Positions 7,687-17,570 are shown, numbered from the stretch's first letter. The stretch is DNA of 64,000 nt from Bin87 sp034423575 (GCA_034423575.1 DAOUIF010000033.1:1-64000), one strand, 5' to 3'. Numbers and translations are program-made. The notes: generated by a model not told the origin, from the sequence alone.

Positions 7687-9159
7687 ATGGACTCCGCCGG
7701 CCTGATCACCCGGCTGGTCGGGTGTTTCGACGCCCAAGTCAACACGCCGGCCTGGCTGGTTGGCGGCGTCGTCCGTGATGCCCTCCTGGGCCGCGAGGTT
7801 CAGGATATTGACATCGCCGTTCCCGGCGACGCCGGTCCGGTGGGCCACGCCGTGGCCGACCATCTCGGGGCAACCGCGGTGCCCGTGCCTGGGTGGAACG
7901 TCGTCCGTGTGGCTCTGCCTGGCGCCGCCCAAGACGGTCGTCCATTCCTGATCGACATCTCCGGTTTTTCCGGATCCATCGAAGACGACCTCCGCTCTCG
8001 CGATTTCACCGTTGACGCTATGGGCATCCCCATCGGTTGCTGGGAATCGGACCAACGATTTGACGCAATCATCGACCCACTGAACGGCAGGGCGGATCTG
8101 GCCCGTCGTATCCTGCGCGCCGGCGGCGACGGCGTGTTCATCGATGATCCCGGCCGGATGCTCCGCGCCGTCCGCGTCGCCCAGCAGGTGGGGCTCCGCA
8201 TGGAGCCGGGAACTGCCCGCCTCATCCGACGCGACGCCCACCTTCTGCACCGCGTGTCCCCCGAGCGTGTCCGCGATGAGTTCATGACCATCCTGGCCGC
8301 AACCGGAGCCCGGCCCCAGCTTGAGGTCCTGGACCGCCTCGACCTCCTTTGTCGCGTGATACCCGAGCTGGAGGCCACCAAGCGCTGTGAGCAGCCCCGG
8401 TCGCATCACTATTGGGATGTGTGGGGCCACCTGCTCCACTGCGCCGAGTATGCCGAAGAAGTCACCGCCGGGCACCGCAACAATGCCATCTACACCATGG
8501 CGCCGTGGACCGCGAAAGAGGACTCCTACTTCGCCGAGGTCATCGGAGACGGTCACACTCGCCGTACCGTGCTCAAGCTGGCGGCCCTGCTCCACGACAT
8601 CGCCAAGCCTCAGACCCGCGCCGCCGATGCCGACGGCCGGGTCCGCTTCCTCGGTCATAGCGAGGAGGGAGCGAAAGTTGTCGTTCAGCGCCTGACCTCC
8701 CTGCGCATGTCCCGCCGGATCACCGACCTGGTATCCGAAATGGTGCTGCACCATCTGAGGCCCAGCCAACTTCGTAACGGGACCGCCATGCCGTCCCCAA
8801 GGGCGATCTTCCGCTACTATCGCGATGTCGGTGATGCCTCGGTCGACACGCTGTATCTTGCCATGGCCGACGTGCTGGCCGCGCGCGGCCCGGACCTGTC
8901 TCCAGAGCGCTGGGCCAACTATGCTAGAATGGTTGCCGCTGTTCTCGAAGCCGGGGCTGAACAACCCGGAAATCGAGACGGTGACGCACCTTTGATCAAT
9001 GGTCACGACCTGATGGACGCTCTCGACCTCCCTCCCGGTCCCCGCATCGGCTCGTTGCTGGCGAGTCTTCGGGAGGCCGAAGCTGTCGGAGAGATCGCAT
9101 CGCGCGAGGACGCCATAAATCTGGCCGCCAGGCTGGTCAGCCAGTGGGAAGGATCCTAA
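7687..9159 (+). CDS. CCA-adding/poly(A) polymerase-type nucleotidyltransferase with HD domain
   Basis: 490 residues. The N-terminal class II nucleotidyltransferase head has GGVVRDALLGR and the DID metal-binding motif at residues 40-42; the RILRAGG and DPGRMLRAVRVAQQVGL segments are the neck and body. An HD phosphohydrolase domain (LLHDIAKP, near residue 300) follows. It probably repairs or adds CCA to tRNA 3' ends. CCA-adding and A-adding forms cannot be separated by eye. It begins 2 bases after def, so the two are one operon. Confidence 0.9.
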   Translation: MDSAGLITRLVGCFDAQVNTPAWLVGGVVRDALLGREVQDIDIAVPGDAGPVGHAVADHLGATAVPVPGWNVVRVALPGAAQDGRPFLIDISGFSGSIEDDLRSRDFTVDAMGIPIGCWESDQRFDAIIDPLNGRADLARRILRAGGDGVFIDDPGRMLRAVRVAQQVGLRMEPGTARLIRRDAHLLHRVSPERVRDEFMTILAATGARPQLEVLDRLDLLCRVIPELEATKRCEQPRSHHYWDVWGHLLHCAEYAEEVTAGHRNNAIYTMAPWTAKEDSYFAEVIGDGHTRRTVLKLAALLHDIAKPQTRAADADGRVRFLGHSEEGAKVVVQRLTSLRMSRRITDLVSEMVLHHLRPSQLRNGTAMPSPRAIFRYYRDVGDASVDTLYLAMADVLAARGPDLSPERWANYARMVAAVLEAGAEQPGNRDGDAPLINGHDLMDALDLPPGPRIGSLLASLREAEAVGEIASREDAINLAARLVSQWEGS

Positions 9160-9335
9160 CTCCCTTTGGCCGCGACTTCCGCGGGATCATCGCACATAAA
9201 TCCTTTCATCGGCTTGATCCGTATTAAGTGCGCCTTTACCGCCCCGCGATAATAGCGGCCACATAACTCGGTCGAGGCCAATCGGCGCGATCACGCGTCG
9301 TCCAATACCGGTCATAGAGGTCTGCAACAGGTAGC

Positions 9336-11174
9336 ATGCGACGACGCACCGTTTTTCTGACGATTTTCATTCTGGCGGTGTTGGCCGTTTCGGCCGTTTC
9401 GCTCGCTCTGCCGGAAATCCATGTCGCGATACCCGGGGTCCCCCGCCTCGACCGGGCCGATACCGGGCCGCTCGGCCTCAAGCTGGGCCTGGACCTCCAG
9501 GGCGGCGCGCACCTCGTTTACCAGGCTGACACCGGCACTGTCCTGACGGTCACCTTCCCCGACGATGCCGAGGCAGAACCCGACGCCGTCAACGATGCCC
9601 TGGCAACCGTCGACTACCAGGGCGACGTGGCCCAGTTGGAAGACCCACAAACCTACCGCATCTCCGGCGAGTTCCTCGAGCCGGAACGCCGGGAATCGGT
9701 GCGTTTGGCATTGACCGACGCCATTGCCGAGCCCGTCGACTTCATCACCGATGATACGCCTCCGCCCACCAATGAGCAGATGGAAGGCGTGCTGGGCATC
9801 ATCAGCAACCGCGTCAACCTCTACGGAACCGAGGAGCCCATCGTTCAGCGCTTCGGCGACGACCGGATCATCGTCCAACTCCCCGGCGCCAGCGGGTCCG
9901 TCGTGTCCGTGGAGTTCGTCGAAAACGCCGACGTGGAGAAGCTGGGCAGCGTAATCTTCGATCAGGGTTACGGCACCGACGTTGAGAGCCGGGGAGACAA
10001 TCGGTTCCGCATTACCACGGAGACCTCGCTCGACGCGTCCCAACGCCAGGCTCTCCGTACCATCCTGGAATCCGAGGTGGGCGGCATCGTCAACTACCAG
10101 GTGACCGGAAGCATCGATGACGCTAAGAAGGTCATTGGCGAGACTGCCCAGCTTGAGTTCCTGCGCCGCAAGTGCGGAGCGCCCATCGCCTCAGTTGACC
10201 CCCCCCGCTGTATCGCCCCGTTCACGGACAGCAGCGTCGGCCTCACCGGCGACGACCTGGTCGACGCTTTCGTCGGCACCGAGCAGGCCACCGGCGCCTG
10301 GGTCGTCAACATCCAGTTCGACGACCGCGGCGCCGATTTGTTCGGGCAGATGACCGGTGAAATCAACACCCAGAGCAACCCTCAGACCGATGAGGTCATC
10401 GCCGTGATCCTCGACAACCAGGAGTTGATCGCCCCCGTCGCTCGCGCGCACATCCGCGATGGACGCAGCCAGATCTCCGGCAACTTCAACCGAGAAAGCG
10501 CCCGGAGGCTGGCCATCCAGCTCAAGTCCGGTCGCCTTCCCGTTCCCCTGAGCCTCATCCAGGAATCCAGCGTTAATTCGATACTCGGCAATGAGTCCCT
10601 GGAACGTAGCCTCCAGGCCGGTATGGTCGGGCTCGGCCTGGTGCTGATCTTCGTCATCGCCTACTACCGCGCCGCCGGCGTGGTCGCCGCCGTCGCGCTG
10701 GTTTGTTATGCCATTGTCACCCTGGCCATTTTCAAGTTGGTGCCCATCACCCTCACCCTGCCCCACATTGGCGGGTTCATCCTGTCCATCGGTCTTGCCG
10801 TCGACGCCAACATCCTGATCTTCGAACGTATCAAGGAGGAGATCCGGTTAGGTCGCTCGCTGGGTTCGGCGATGGAAGTCGGCTTCAACCGCGCCTGGCC
10901 CGCCATTCGTGACGGCAACGTCAGCACGTTGATCACTTGCGTGGTGCTGCTCTGGTTCGGTAACCGTTTGGGCGGCGGGCTGGTCAATGGTTTTGCCTTG
11001 ACCCTGCTTGTGGGCGTGCTCGTCAGCATGTTCACGGCGGTCCTGGTCAGCCGCAATCTGCTCCAGGCCTTGCAGGCAACGGGTCTCGGTCGCGCCGCCA
11101 ACCTTTTCACACCGGAAAAGATCCAACCCCGATCTACGGGGCAGCGCCCTCAGTCGGCCCAGGGGGGACAGTAG
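9336..11174 (+). CDS. secD: Protein translocase subunit SecD
   Basis: 612 residues. An N-terminal membrane segment (TVFLTIFILAVLAVSAVSLAL) is followed by LGLKLGLDLQGGAHLVY, the SecD D1 signature, a large external P1 domain, then five C-terminal membrane helices containing GGFILSIGLAVDANILIFERIKEE. SecD works with SecF and SecYEG to pull exported proteins across the membrane using proton motive force. ATG 9336 fits; no strong ribosome site is visible. secF begins 3 bases after the stop. Confidence 0.97.
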   Translation: MRRRTVFLTIFILAVLAVSAVSLALPEIHVAIPGVPRLDRADTGPLGLKLGLDLQGGAHLVYQADTGTVLTVTFPDDAEAEPDAVNDALATVDYQGDVAQLEDPQTYRISGEFLEPERRESVRLALTDAIAEPVDFITDDTPPPTNEQMEGVLGIISNRVNLYGTEEPIVQRFGDDRIIVQLPGASGSVVSVEFVENADVEKLGSVIFDQGYGTDVESRGDNRFRITTETSLDASQRQALRTILESEVGGIVNYQVTGSIDDAKKVIGETAQLEFLRRKCGAPIASVDPPRCIAPFTDSSVGLTGDDLVDAFVGTEQATGAWVVNIQFDDRGADLFGQMTGEINTQSNPQTDEVIAVILDNQELIAPVARAHIRDGRSQISGNFNRESARRLAIQLKSGRLPVPLSLIQESSVNSILGNESLERSLQAGMVGLGLVLIFVIAYYRAAGVVAAVALVCYAIVTLAIFKLVPITLTLPHIGGFILSIGLAVDANILIFERIKEEIRLGRSLGSAMEVGFNRAWPAIRDGNVSTLITCVVLLWFGNRLGGGLVNGFALTLLVGVLVSMFTAVLVSRNLLQALQATGLGRAANLFTPEKIQPRSTGQRPQSAQGGQ

Positions 11175-11177
11175 CGA

Positions 11178-12134
11178 ATGTTCAATATCGTCGGCAAGCG
11201 CGGCTGGTATTTCGTCTTCTCGGCGTTGGTGATCATACCCGGCCTGCTGTCCATGATTGCCCCGCCCGGCTGGGCTTCCGGCGGTTCCGGCCTCAAGCCC
11301 GGCATCGACTTCTCCAGCGGTTCGGCTCTGACCGTCGCGTTCGTGGAGCCGGCAAGTTCTGACGCCGTTCGCAGCGTTTTGTCGTCTGCCGGCCATCCCC
11401 AGGCGTTGGTCCAGTCTGTGGACGAGCGCTCCGTTCTGATCCGTACCCGGGTGCTGGAAGAGGCGTCCGGAAACGTAGTGTCCGAGCGCCAGCGCCTCGA
11501 AGACGCACTGGAATCGCAGATCGGCGCGATCGATGCCTGGGGCGTCGACACCGTGTCGCCGATCATTGCCCAGGAAACCGTGCGCAACACCTTCCTGGCC
11601 TTGCTGGTGGCGTCGGTCTTCATTCTCATTTACATCTGGTACGCCTTCCGAAGGGTGCCCCGAGCCTACCGCTACGGGGTGGCCGCGGTCGTGACCCTGG
11701 TCCACGACACCGTTATCGTCCTCGGCGTGTTCTCGATTCTCGGCCGGCTCCTGGACATGGAAGTAAACGCCATGTTCATAGTCGGCATTCTCACGGTCGC
11801 TGGATATTCCGTGAACGACACTATCGTGGTCTTCGACCGCATTCGGGAAAACACCATCCGCGTTCCTGACCGCAGCCTTGAGGACACCGTGAACCTCAGC
11901 ATCATCGAAAGCGTGGGCAGGTCAGTGAACACCAGCTTCACCACGCTGCTGGTACTGCTGGCCATGCTGTTGATCGGGGGAGACTCGATTCGCGAACTGC
12001 TGCTGGTGGTGGCAATTGGCGTCGTCGTCGGTACCTACAGCTCCATCTTCATCGCAGCGCAATTCCTGGTTATATGGGAACGCCGCGAGTTCGGCCGCGT
12101 CTTCACCCTGGGCCGCCGGGAGGCAACAGCGTAA
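11178..12134 (+). CDS. secF: Protein translocase subunit SecF
   Basis: 318 residues, typical length. An N-terminal membrane helix, the GLKPGIDFSSGSALTV signature of the external domain, and a C-terminal membrane bundle with GYSVNDTIVVFDRIREN are all present. It forms the SecDF accessory complex with the product of the preceding gene, 3 bases upstream. It ends 11 bases before the convergent alcohol dehydrogenase gene, leaving almost no room for an intrinsic terminator. Confidence 0.97.
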   Translation: MFNIVGKRGWYFVFSALVIIPGLLSMIAPPGWASGGSGLKPGIDFSSGSALTVAFVEPASSDAVRSVLSSAGHPQALVQSVDERSVLIRTRVLEEASGNVVSERQRLEDALESQIGAIDAWGVDTVSPIIAQETVRNTFLALLVASVFILIYIWYAFRRVPRAYRYGVAAVVTLVHDTVIVLGVFSILGRLLDMEVNAMFIVGILTVAGYSVNDTIVVFDRIRENTIRVPDRSLEDTVNLSIIESVGRSVNTSFTTLLVLLAMLLIGGDSIRELLLVVAIGVVVGTYSSIFIAAQFLVIWERREFGRVFTLGRREATA

Positions 12135-12145
12135 ATAGGCGCTGG

Positions 12146-13219
12146 TCAGTTCGGCGTCAGTACCAACCGCCCTAAAGGCTCTCGCTCCCGCACCATTCGC
12201 ACCGCGTCCAGCACCCCCTGCTCAGTCATGGGCAGCACATCCGATACCATCGGCCGCAACTCGCCCGCCGCCACCATCTCGACGCATCGCTCCAGCGTCC
12301 GCCGCGAGACCCCCGATACCCCGGTCAGCCGCATGTCGCGGAATATCACCTCCGCCAGCCGCACGGACGCCGGCTCTCCGGTCACGTCCCCCAGCAGCGC
12401 CAGGCGCCCGTATTGCCCCAGGCACCGCACAACCTCAGGCCACATGGGCGGACCCACCGTGTCGATCACGGCGTCCGCGCCTGCGTCCTCCGTCACCGCC
12501 AGCACGATTTCCGCGAGATCCATGCCTTCCCCAACATCGATCACCACCGATGCTCCCAGGCTTTCCAGCCCAGCGACCTTGTTCGGCGATGACGTGATCC
12601 CGATCACTTGCGCTCCCCGTGCTGCCGCCAACTGCACCGCGTGGCTCCCCAATCCGCCGCCGGCTCCGGTGACCACCACCGTTTCGCTGGCTGAGACCTC
12701 CGCATTCTCCACGCCCGCCAACGCCACGCCGGCGGGGCACGCCAGCAGCGCCGCCCGCTCCGGTGACACACGGTTGGGGACTGCCACCAACGCGGTTGCC
12801 GGAAGGGTCACATACTCCGCGAACCCGCCGTCCCGTCCGTGCCCGATGCCAGCTCCGTTCATGCAACGGTGTTCCCGCCCGGCCAGACACCGGGAGCACG
12901 CGCCGCACGCAGCAGTCAGGAGGCTTACCACCCGGTCTCCCTCCCTCAAGATTGTGGCGTCCACTCCCAGCGAGACGACCGTTCCCGCGATTTCGTGCCC
13001 AAGCACGACGCCCGGCGCCACGCCGCGCCGCAGCGTTCCCGTCATTACCACGTAGTCGTGGTGGCAGAACCCGCAGGCTTCCACTCGCAGCAGCGCCTCG
13101 CCGGGCCCCGGCGTTGGAACTTCGCGTTCCACCATCGCCAGCGTGGGCGGATTTCCGGCCTCCACCAGCGACAGCGCGGCCATCGTTTTTGGAACCGAGG
13201 AAAGCGCCATGGCGGTCAT
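12146..13219 (-). CDS. Zinc-dependent alcohol dehydrogenase (MDR superfamily)
   Basis: 357 residues. Catalytic-zinc ligands Cys52-His53 (ACGFCHHD) and GHE at 74-76 are present, as are the four structural-zinc cysteines 105, 108, 111 and 119 (CGACSRC...HRC). The Rossmann fingerprint GAGGGLGSHAVQLA follows near residue 180. It should oxidise an alcohol or reduce an aldehyde or enone with NAD(P). Starts at residue 1 or at a later Met (MAALSLVEAG) are both possible. It is a lone minus-strand gene inside a plus-strand housekeeping run, consistent with an accessory insertion. Substrate unknown. Confidence 0.9.
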   Translation of the reverse strand: MTAMALSSVPKTMAALSLVEAGNPPTLAMVEREVPTPGPGEALLRVEACGFCHHDYVVMTGTLRRGVAPGVVLGHEIAGTVVSLGVDATILREGDRVVSLLTAACGACSRCLAGREHRCMNGAGIGHGRDGGFAEYVTLPATALVAVPNRVSPERAALLACPAGVALAGVENAEVSASETVVVTGAGGGLGSHAVQLAAARGAQVIGITSSPNKVAGLESLGASVVIDVGEGMDLAEIVLAVTEDAGADAVIDTVGPPMWPEVVRCLGQYGRLALLGDVTGEPASVRLAEVIFRDMRLTGVSGVSRRTLERCVEMVAAGELRPMVSDVLPMTEQGVLDAVRMVREREPLGRLVLTPN

Positions 13220-13302
13220 GGTAACGCAAGGCCCGTTTCTGCGATACTGTGCACGACTCCCATCTCGCCGGTATCCGGCGGGCTATTGACGAGGTTGTCA
13301 GG

Positions 13303-14163
13303 ATGATTATTGGCGCCCATGTTTCTGCCGCGGGCGGCATTGGGAACGCGGTGGACCGCGCGATCGATATCGGCGCCGAAGCCGTGCAGATTTTTGGGTC
13401 CTCGACCCGCTCCTGGCGTTTCAAAGCTCTAACCGACGCGCAGGCGGACGCCTTCCGCGAAAAGAACGCTGAGGCCGGGTTGGCGCCGCCCTTCCTCCAT
13501 GCGATCTACCTGATCAACTTGGGTAACTCCAACCCCGAGAACGTCAATAAATCGGTGACTTCGCTGGCCCAGTACATGCATCTGGCCGAGCAGATCGGAG
13601 CCGGCGGTGTCATCTTCCACCCCGGTAGTCACGGTGGAGCCGGATACGAGGGCGTGTTCCAGCAAGTCGTGGACAGCATTCATCGCGTGCTGGACCAGAC
13701 AGCCGAGGGACCCCTCCTGTGCCTCGAGAACATGGCCGGTATGGGTCAGCACATTGGAGCGAAGTTCAGTGAGTTGGGAGAAATCATGCGCGCCGTGGAC
13801 AGTCCGCGCCTCGGCATTTGCCTGGATACCCAGCACGCCTTCGCCGCCGGGTATGATCTCACCAACGCGGAAGGCGTCGCCGGCATGATCGACGAGTTCG
13901 ACCGGGACATCGGCCTGGATCGCCTGAGCGCCGTGCATGCCAATGACTCCAAGCGCCCCTGCGGGTCCGGCGTGGACCGCCACGACAACATCGGCGAGGG
14001 CCTGATCGGCGAGGAGGGCTTCGCCAATATCATGTCCCATCCCGCCTTCGCCGACGTTCCCTTCTTCCTCGAGGTACCCGGCTACGACAAGGACCATCGC
14101 GGGCCCGACAAACCCAACGTCGACATCCTCAAGGAAATCCGCGCCCGCGTGTCCTCTGCCTGA
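13303..14163 (+). CDS. nfo: Endonuclease IV (deoxyribonuclease IV)
   Basis: 286 residues, the standard length. MIIGAHVSAAGGIGNAVDRA opens the TIM barrel; FHPGSHGG, LENMAGMG, GICLDTQHAFAAGYD and HANDSKRPCGSGVDRHDNIGEG carry the trinuclear zinc ligands. The enzyme cleaves DNA at abasic sites in base-excision repair. ATG 13303 is used, with TCAGG just upstream; an upstream GTG at 13249 would add 18 residues foreign to the family. Confidence 0.96.
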   Translation: MIIGAHVSAAGGIGNAVDRAIDIGAEAVQIFGSSTRSWRFKALTDAQADAFREKNAEAGLAPPFLHAIYLINLGNSNPENVNKSVTSLAQYMHLAEQIGAGGVIFHPGSHGGAGYEGVFQQVVDSIHRVLDQTAEGPLLCLENMAGMGQHIGAKFSELGEIMRAVDSPRLGICLDTQHAFAAGYDLTNAEGVAGMIDEFDRDIGLDRLSAVHANDSKRPCGSGVDRHDNIGEGLIGEEGFANIMSHPAFADVPFFLEVPGYDKDHRGPDKPNVDILKEIRARVSSA

Positions 14164-14177
14164 CTGCTGCCACTTCC

Positions 14178-14552
14178 ATGAGCCCCGACGAATTTGAAGG
14201 CCTGGTGCGGCAGGCCTATTGGGATTTGCCCGCAAACTTCCGCGATTCCTTGGAGAACGTCGATATCCTGGTCGAGGACTTTCCGGGGCCCGAAGCCGTA
14301 GACGCTGACGACCTGTCCGACCATGACCACGGCGACAGCCTTCTCGGCCTCTACGTCGGCGTTCCTCTGATCGATCGTTACGCCGCCGACCCCATGATGC
14401 CTGACCGCATCTACATCTACCGGCTGCCTATCCTGGACATCTGCGACACCCATGACGACGTGGTCCGGGAAGTGCGGACCACGCTGCTCCACGAAATCGG
14501 TCACTACCTCGGCCTCAGTGAGCATGATCTGGACCGGCTGGGCTACGCCTGA
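14178..14552 (+). CDS. Small metallopeptidase-like protein (zincin, HEXXH)
   Basis: 124 residues. HEIGHYLGLSEHD at 105-117 gives the HEXXH zinc motif plus a third His (116), the minimal-zincin family pattern seen in many actinobacteria and Chloroflexota. The acidic N-terminal part has no recognisable domain. Its substrate is unknown. It starts 14 bases after nfo and ends 10 bases before pgpA, so these three genes probably form an operon. Confidence 0.85.
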   Translation: MSPDEFEGLVRQAYWDLPANFRDSLENVDILVEDFPGPEAVDADDLSDHDHGDSLLGLYVGVPLIDRYAADPMMPDRIYIYRLPILDICDTHDDVVREVRTTLLHEIGHYLGLSEHDLDRLGYA

Positions 14553-14562
14553 CCTCCGGCAA

Positions 14563-15123
14563 ATGTCCTGGGCGGATCGCCTGGCCTGGTTCATCGGCAG
14601 TGGGTTCGGCAGCGGCCTGTCGCCCCTCGCTCCAGGGACCGCCGGCGCCGCCACTGCTGCCGGGATGTACTGCGTCCTCATGGTCCTGCTGGACCTGGCG
14701 TGGCCTTCCGCCGTTGCTCCCCGGTTGATCGCCCTGGCGGTCATGATCATCGGCGGCGCCGTCCTCGGGGTCTGGGCCACCGGCAGGATGTCCACCGCAG
14801 AGAACCCGGACCCTGGCTCGGCCGTGTGGGACGAGTTTGTCGGCATGTGGATTTCCCTGATCCAAACCGCTTGGGCGACCTGGCACCTGCCCCTGATGAT
14901 CGCTCCGCCCTGGTGGCCCATCTGGTGGGTGGCGGTCTGCTTTTTCGCGTTCCGCGCCTTTGACACCCTCAAGCCATGGCCATGCCGCCGACTCGAAAAC
15001 CTCCACGGAGGCTGGGGCATCATGCTCGACGACATAGCTGCTGGCCTGTGGGCGCTCGTCGTCACCGCGCTGCTGTTCCTTGCTATTCAGGCGGCGATGC
15101 TTTATTTCGCGCCGCCCACCTGA
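14563..15123 (+). CDS. pgpA: Phosphatidylglycerophosphatase A
   Basis: 186 residues with several membrane helices. SPLAPGTAGAATA matches the N-terminal glycine-rich motif and VWDEFVGMWISL matches the conserved DE-x2-G metal site of PgpA. The enzyme dephosphorylates phosphatidylglycerophosphate in the membrane. ATG 14563 is preferred over an upstream start at 14452, which would overlap the zincin gene and add unrelated sequence. Its 3' end overlaps the convergent ybeY gene by 22 bases. Confidence 0.9.
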   Translation: MSWADRLAWFIGSGFGSGLSPLAPGTAGAATAAGMYCVLMVLLDLAWPSAVAPRLIALAVMIIGGAVLGVWATGRMSTAENPDPGSAVWDEFVGMWISLIQTAWATWHLPLMIAPPWWPIWWVAVCFFAFRAFDTLKPWPCRRLENLHGGWGIMLDDIAAGLWALVVTALLFLAIQAAMLYFAPPT

Positions 15124-15659
15124 CCCTCCCCATCGCCGAACAGCGCAGCCAAGGCGATGCGTTCCAGCGTCTGCATCGCCCCCCGTTCCTCTTCCTCATA
15201 GTGGTCGTGGCCCAGCAGGTGTAGGGCTCCGTGCACTATCAGCAGCGCCAACTCCCTCCGTAGCGGCACTCCCTGGCTCTCCGCCTGGCGCGCGGCCTGC
15301 GGAACCGAGATTACTATCTCGCCCAACGGCGGTGGCTCTTCGTCCGGTAACGGCCAACCGGTCAGAGCGTCGTCAACCGGTATCGGCGCATCCTCGTCTC
15401 CTTCCCAATGCCCCCAGTGCTCGAATGAAAATGACAGCACATCGGTTGTACGGTCCAGCCCCCGGTACTCCCGGTTCAACTGCCGCACCGTTTCGTCATC
15501 CGTCAGCACCAGGCTGATCTGTCCCTCCGCCTCCTCCGGCAGCGACCCGTTCAGGCCGCATTTCACTGCGGCTTGGAGCCATTCTTCCTCAAGGCCACCA
15601 CACTCTTGCGGCGAGCCGATGTGCACTGTCACTGCAATGTTGGGAAGCAACTCGTCCAT
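15102..15659 (-). CDS. ybeY: Endoribonuclease YbeY (rRNA maturation factor)
   Basis: 185 residues. The zinc motif H-x3-H-x5-H lies at His143, His147 and His153 (HGALHLLGHDH), followed by EEEERGAMQTLE. The DRTTDVLSFSFE segment is also typical. It acts in 16S rRNA 3'-end maturation and ribosome quality control. An acidic insertion of about 30 residues between DVLSFSFE and LGEIVIS makes it longer than the E. coli protein. It converges on pgpA with a 22-base overlap. Confidence 0.95.
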   Translation of the reverse strand: MDELLPNIAVTVHIGSPQECGGLEEEWLQAAVKCGLNGSLPEEAEGQISLVLTDDETVRQLNREYRGLDRTTDVLSFSFEHWGHWEGDEDAPIPVDDALTGWPLPDEEPPPLGEIVISVPQAARQAESQGVPLRRELALLIVHGALHLLGHDHYEEEERGAMQTLERIALAALFGDGEGQVGGAK

Positions 15660-15729
15660 CGCCGGAAATTATCGTCGCAACTGCCCCGTGATACAATTGC
15701 ATCCATAGTTTCGGAAGCAGGACGGCGCA

Positions 15730-16203
15730 ATGAGCGACGAGCAGTTTACCCCCAACTCGGACCCGGGTGACGATCGCTGGGCCGACTACGCCCTGCCGGA
15801 AGAGGGCGTGGCCGACCTCGCCGACCGGTTGGTGGAGTTCATGCCGGAACACGATGAAAGCGATCCTCCGCTGATCATCGGCCAGGTCCTCGACGACTTC
15901 ATCGACCAGTCCGGCGCCATGCCCGAAAACCTGCGTGAGGAAGACGCTCACGCAGAGATCTGCCAAATGCAGATGGCCGTGACCCTGGCCTACCAACTGG
16001 GTCGGCTGGAGTCTCGATCCCCGGAAATGGTGCGCCGGTTCATACTCGAGGCCATCGAAAAGTGGGAGGCCAAACCCCTCTCGGACTCCCTGGACTTCGT
16101 CGAGGCCGATTTTCGCAAGCCCAAGGAATTGGTGCTGCCCCGCTTGCGGCGCTGGTGGCAGGAAAACATCGCCGCCGAAGACTACTATTGGGACGAAGAG
16201 TAG
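15730..16203 (+). CDS. Acidic protein of unknown function
   Basis: 157 residues, strongly acidic (many Asp and Glu, ending YYWDEE), with no signal peptide or membrane segment. The middle looks mainly helical (AEICQMQMAVTLAYQLGRLESR). I recognise no family. It is flanked by divergent ybeY and an amidohydrolase gene and stands alone. The reading frame has normal codon use and a plausible start after GGACGGCGCA, so it is probably real. Confidence 0.65.
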   Translation: MSDEQFTPNSDPGDDRWADYALPEEGVADLADRLVEFMPEHDESDPPLIIGQVLDDFIDQSGAMPENLREEDAHAEICQMQMAVTLAYQLGRLESRSPEMVRRFILEAIEKWEAKPLSDSLDFVEADFRKPKELVLPRLRRWWQENIAAEDYYWDEE

Positions 16204-16300
16204 GCCAGTCTCGTTTCTTCGCATCTTGACGCGGTAGCTGTTGGTTGGGTCTGCTGAGGTCAGGCCGCGTATCCGATGTTGACTGGAGGGAACCAATCCG

Positions 16301-17479
16301 ATGACCACCGCCACTTATGACCTGGTGCTGTCGGGCGGCAACCTGCTTGATCCGGCCCAGGGCGTCAACGACGAGCCGCGAGACATCGCGTTCAAGGACG
16401 GTAAGGTCGCCGCCGTCGCCGATTACATCGACCCGGCCGCCGCAACCCAGACCATCGACGCCAGCGGCAAATTGATCACCCCCGGGCTGATTGATTTGCA
16501 TGGCCATTTCTACCATGGCGGCAGCGGCACCGCCGTGCACGCCGACCAGACCTGTCTCGGCAGCGGCGTGACCACCGGCGTCGACGCCGGCTCCGCCGGC
16601 TTTCTCAACTACGGCGCCATGCGCGACTACGTTTTTCCCGCGCACCGCACCCGCCTGCTCGCCTTTCTGCACATCGGAGCTGTGGGGCTGGCCGCCAATG
16701 GCGTGTTGGGCGGCGGCCTCCACGACATGCGGATCATCGACGTGGACCAGACCGTCCAGGCCATTAAGGAAAACCCCGGTTTCATCTTCGGCGTCAAAGT
16801 CCGTATGCACCATAATGCCGTCGCCCGTTGGAACGCCCACGACGCCATGGCCCGAGCCCGGGAAGCCGCCTCCGAGGCCGGCGTTCATCTGATGGTGCAC
16901 GTCAGCGGTACCCCCATACCGCTGCCTGATGTGCTTGAACACCTCGGCCCCGGCGACATCTCCACCCACGCTTTTAACGGACTGCCGGACAACATCCTTG
17001 ACACGGAAGGCAAGGTTCGGCCTGAAGTCCGTGCCGCCGTCGACCGAGGGGTCATCATGGACGTGGCCCACGCTGGCGTCCATTGCGACGTCGAGGTGGT
17101 CAAGGCGGCCATGGACCAGGGTGTCATTCCCGATACCATCAGCACCGACGTGCACATCGCACCGCCAGGTCGCATCGTCTACCTGATGAACGATCTGGTC
17201 AGCAAGTTCCACGCTTTGGGCATGCCGTTGGGCGACGCCGTGGCGGCTGGCACCAGCCGACCCGCCGAGATCCTTGGCCTGCAGGACAGCATTGGCTCTC
17301 TGGCCGTCGGCATGGAAGGCGACGCCGCGGTCTGGGACAAGCGCCAGGGCCGGTTCGTTTGGCACGACATGGCCGGCCACAATGTCGACGGCTCGATCCG
17401 CCTCGACACCTTCGCTACCATCAAGGGAGGGATGACCGCCTGGCGCGAGGGTCGCCTCCTGCAGATGGGCGAGTGCTAG
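16301..17479 (+). CDS. Amidohydrolase/deacetylase family metallohydrolase
   Basis: 392 residues in the amidohydrolase fold. PGLIDLHGHF carries metal ligands His67 and His69; GVKVRM holds the candidate carboxylated Lys; THAFNG, DVAHAG and STDVHIA give the remaining His and Asp ligands. It resembles the dihydroorotase-like EF_0837-type deacetylases rather than true dihydroorotase. The likely reaction is hydrolysis of a cyclic amide or N-acyl group. A GGAGGG ribosome site (16286-16291) precedes ATG 16301. It is monocistronic; the substrate is not predictable. Confidence 0.85.
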   Translation: MTTATYDLVLSGGNLLDPAQGVNDEPRDIAFKDGKVAAVADYIDPAAATQTIDASGKLITPGLIDLHGHFYHGGSGTAVHADQTCLGSGVTTGVDAGSAGFLNYGAMRDYVFPAHRTRLLAFLHIGAVGLAANGVLGGGLHDMRIIDVDQTVQAIKENPGFIFGVKVRMHHNAVARWNAHDAMARAREAASEAGVHLMVHVSGTPIPLPDVLEHLGPGDISTHAFNGLPDNILDTEGKVRPEVRAAVDRGVIMDVAHAGVHCDVEVVKAAMDQGVIPDTISTDVHIAPPGRIVYLMNDLVSKFHALGMPLGDAVAAGTSRPAEILGLQDSIGSLAVGMEGDAAVWDKRQGRFVWHDMAGHNVDGSIRLDTFATIKGGMTAWREGRLLQMGEC

Positions 17480-17570
17480 CCACAGGTCGATGCAGACGCT
17501 GGCCGTTCTGCTGACCATGCGCGGTGGGTGCCTCTTTGCCAGCTCGACGCCACTGAGCGTGTAATCTACT

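Noticed and set aside
7519..9006. 495-residue minus-strand open frame opposite the nucleotidyltransferase
   Set aside because: Antisense shadow of a gene with clear NT and HD motifs.
16040..17518. 492-residue minus-strand open frame opposite the amidohydrolase
   Set aside because: Antisense shadow; the plus-strand frame carries all amidohydrolase metal ligands.
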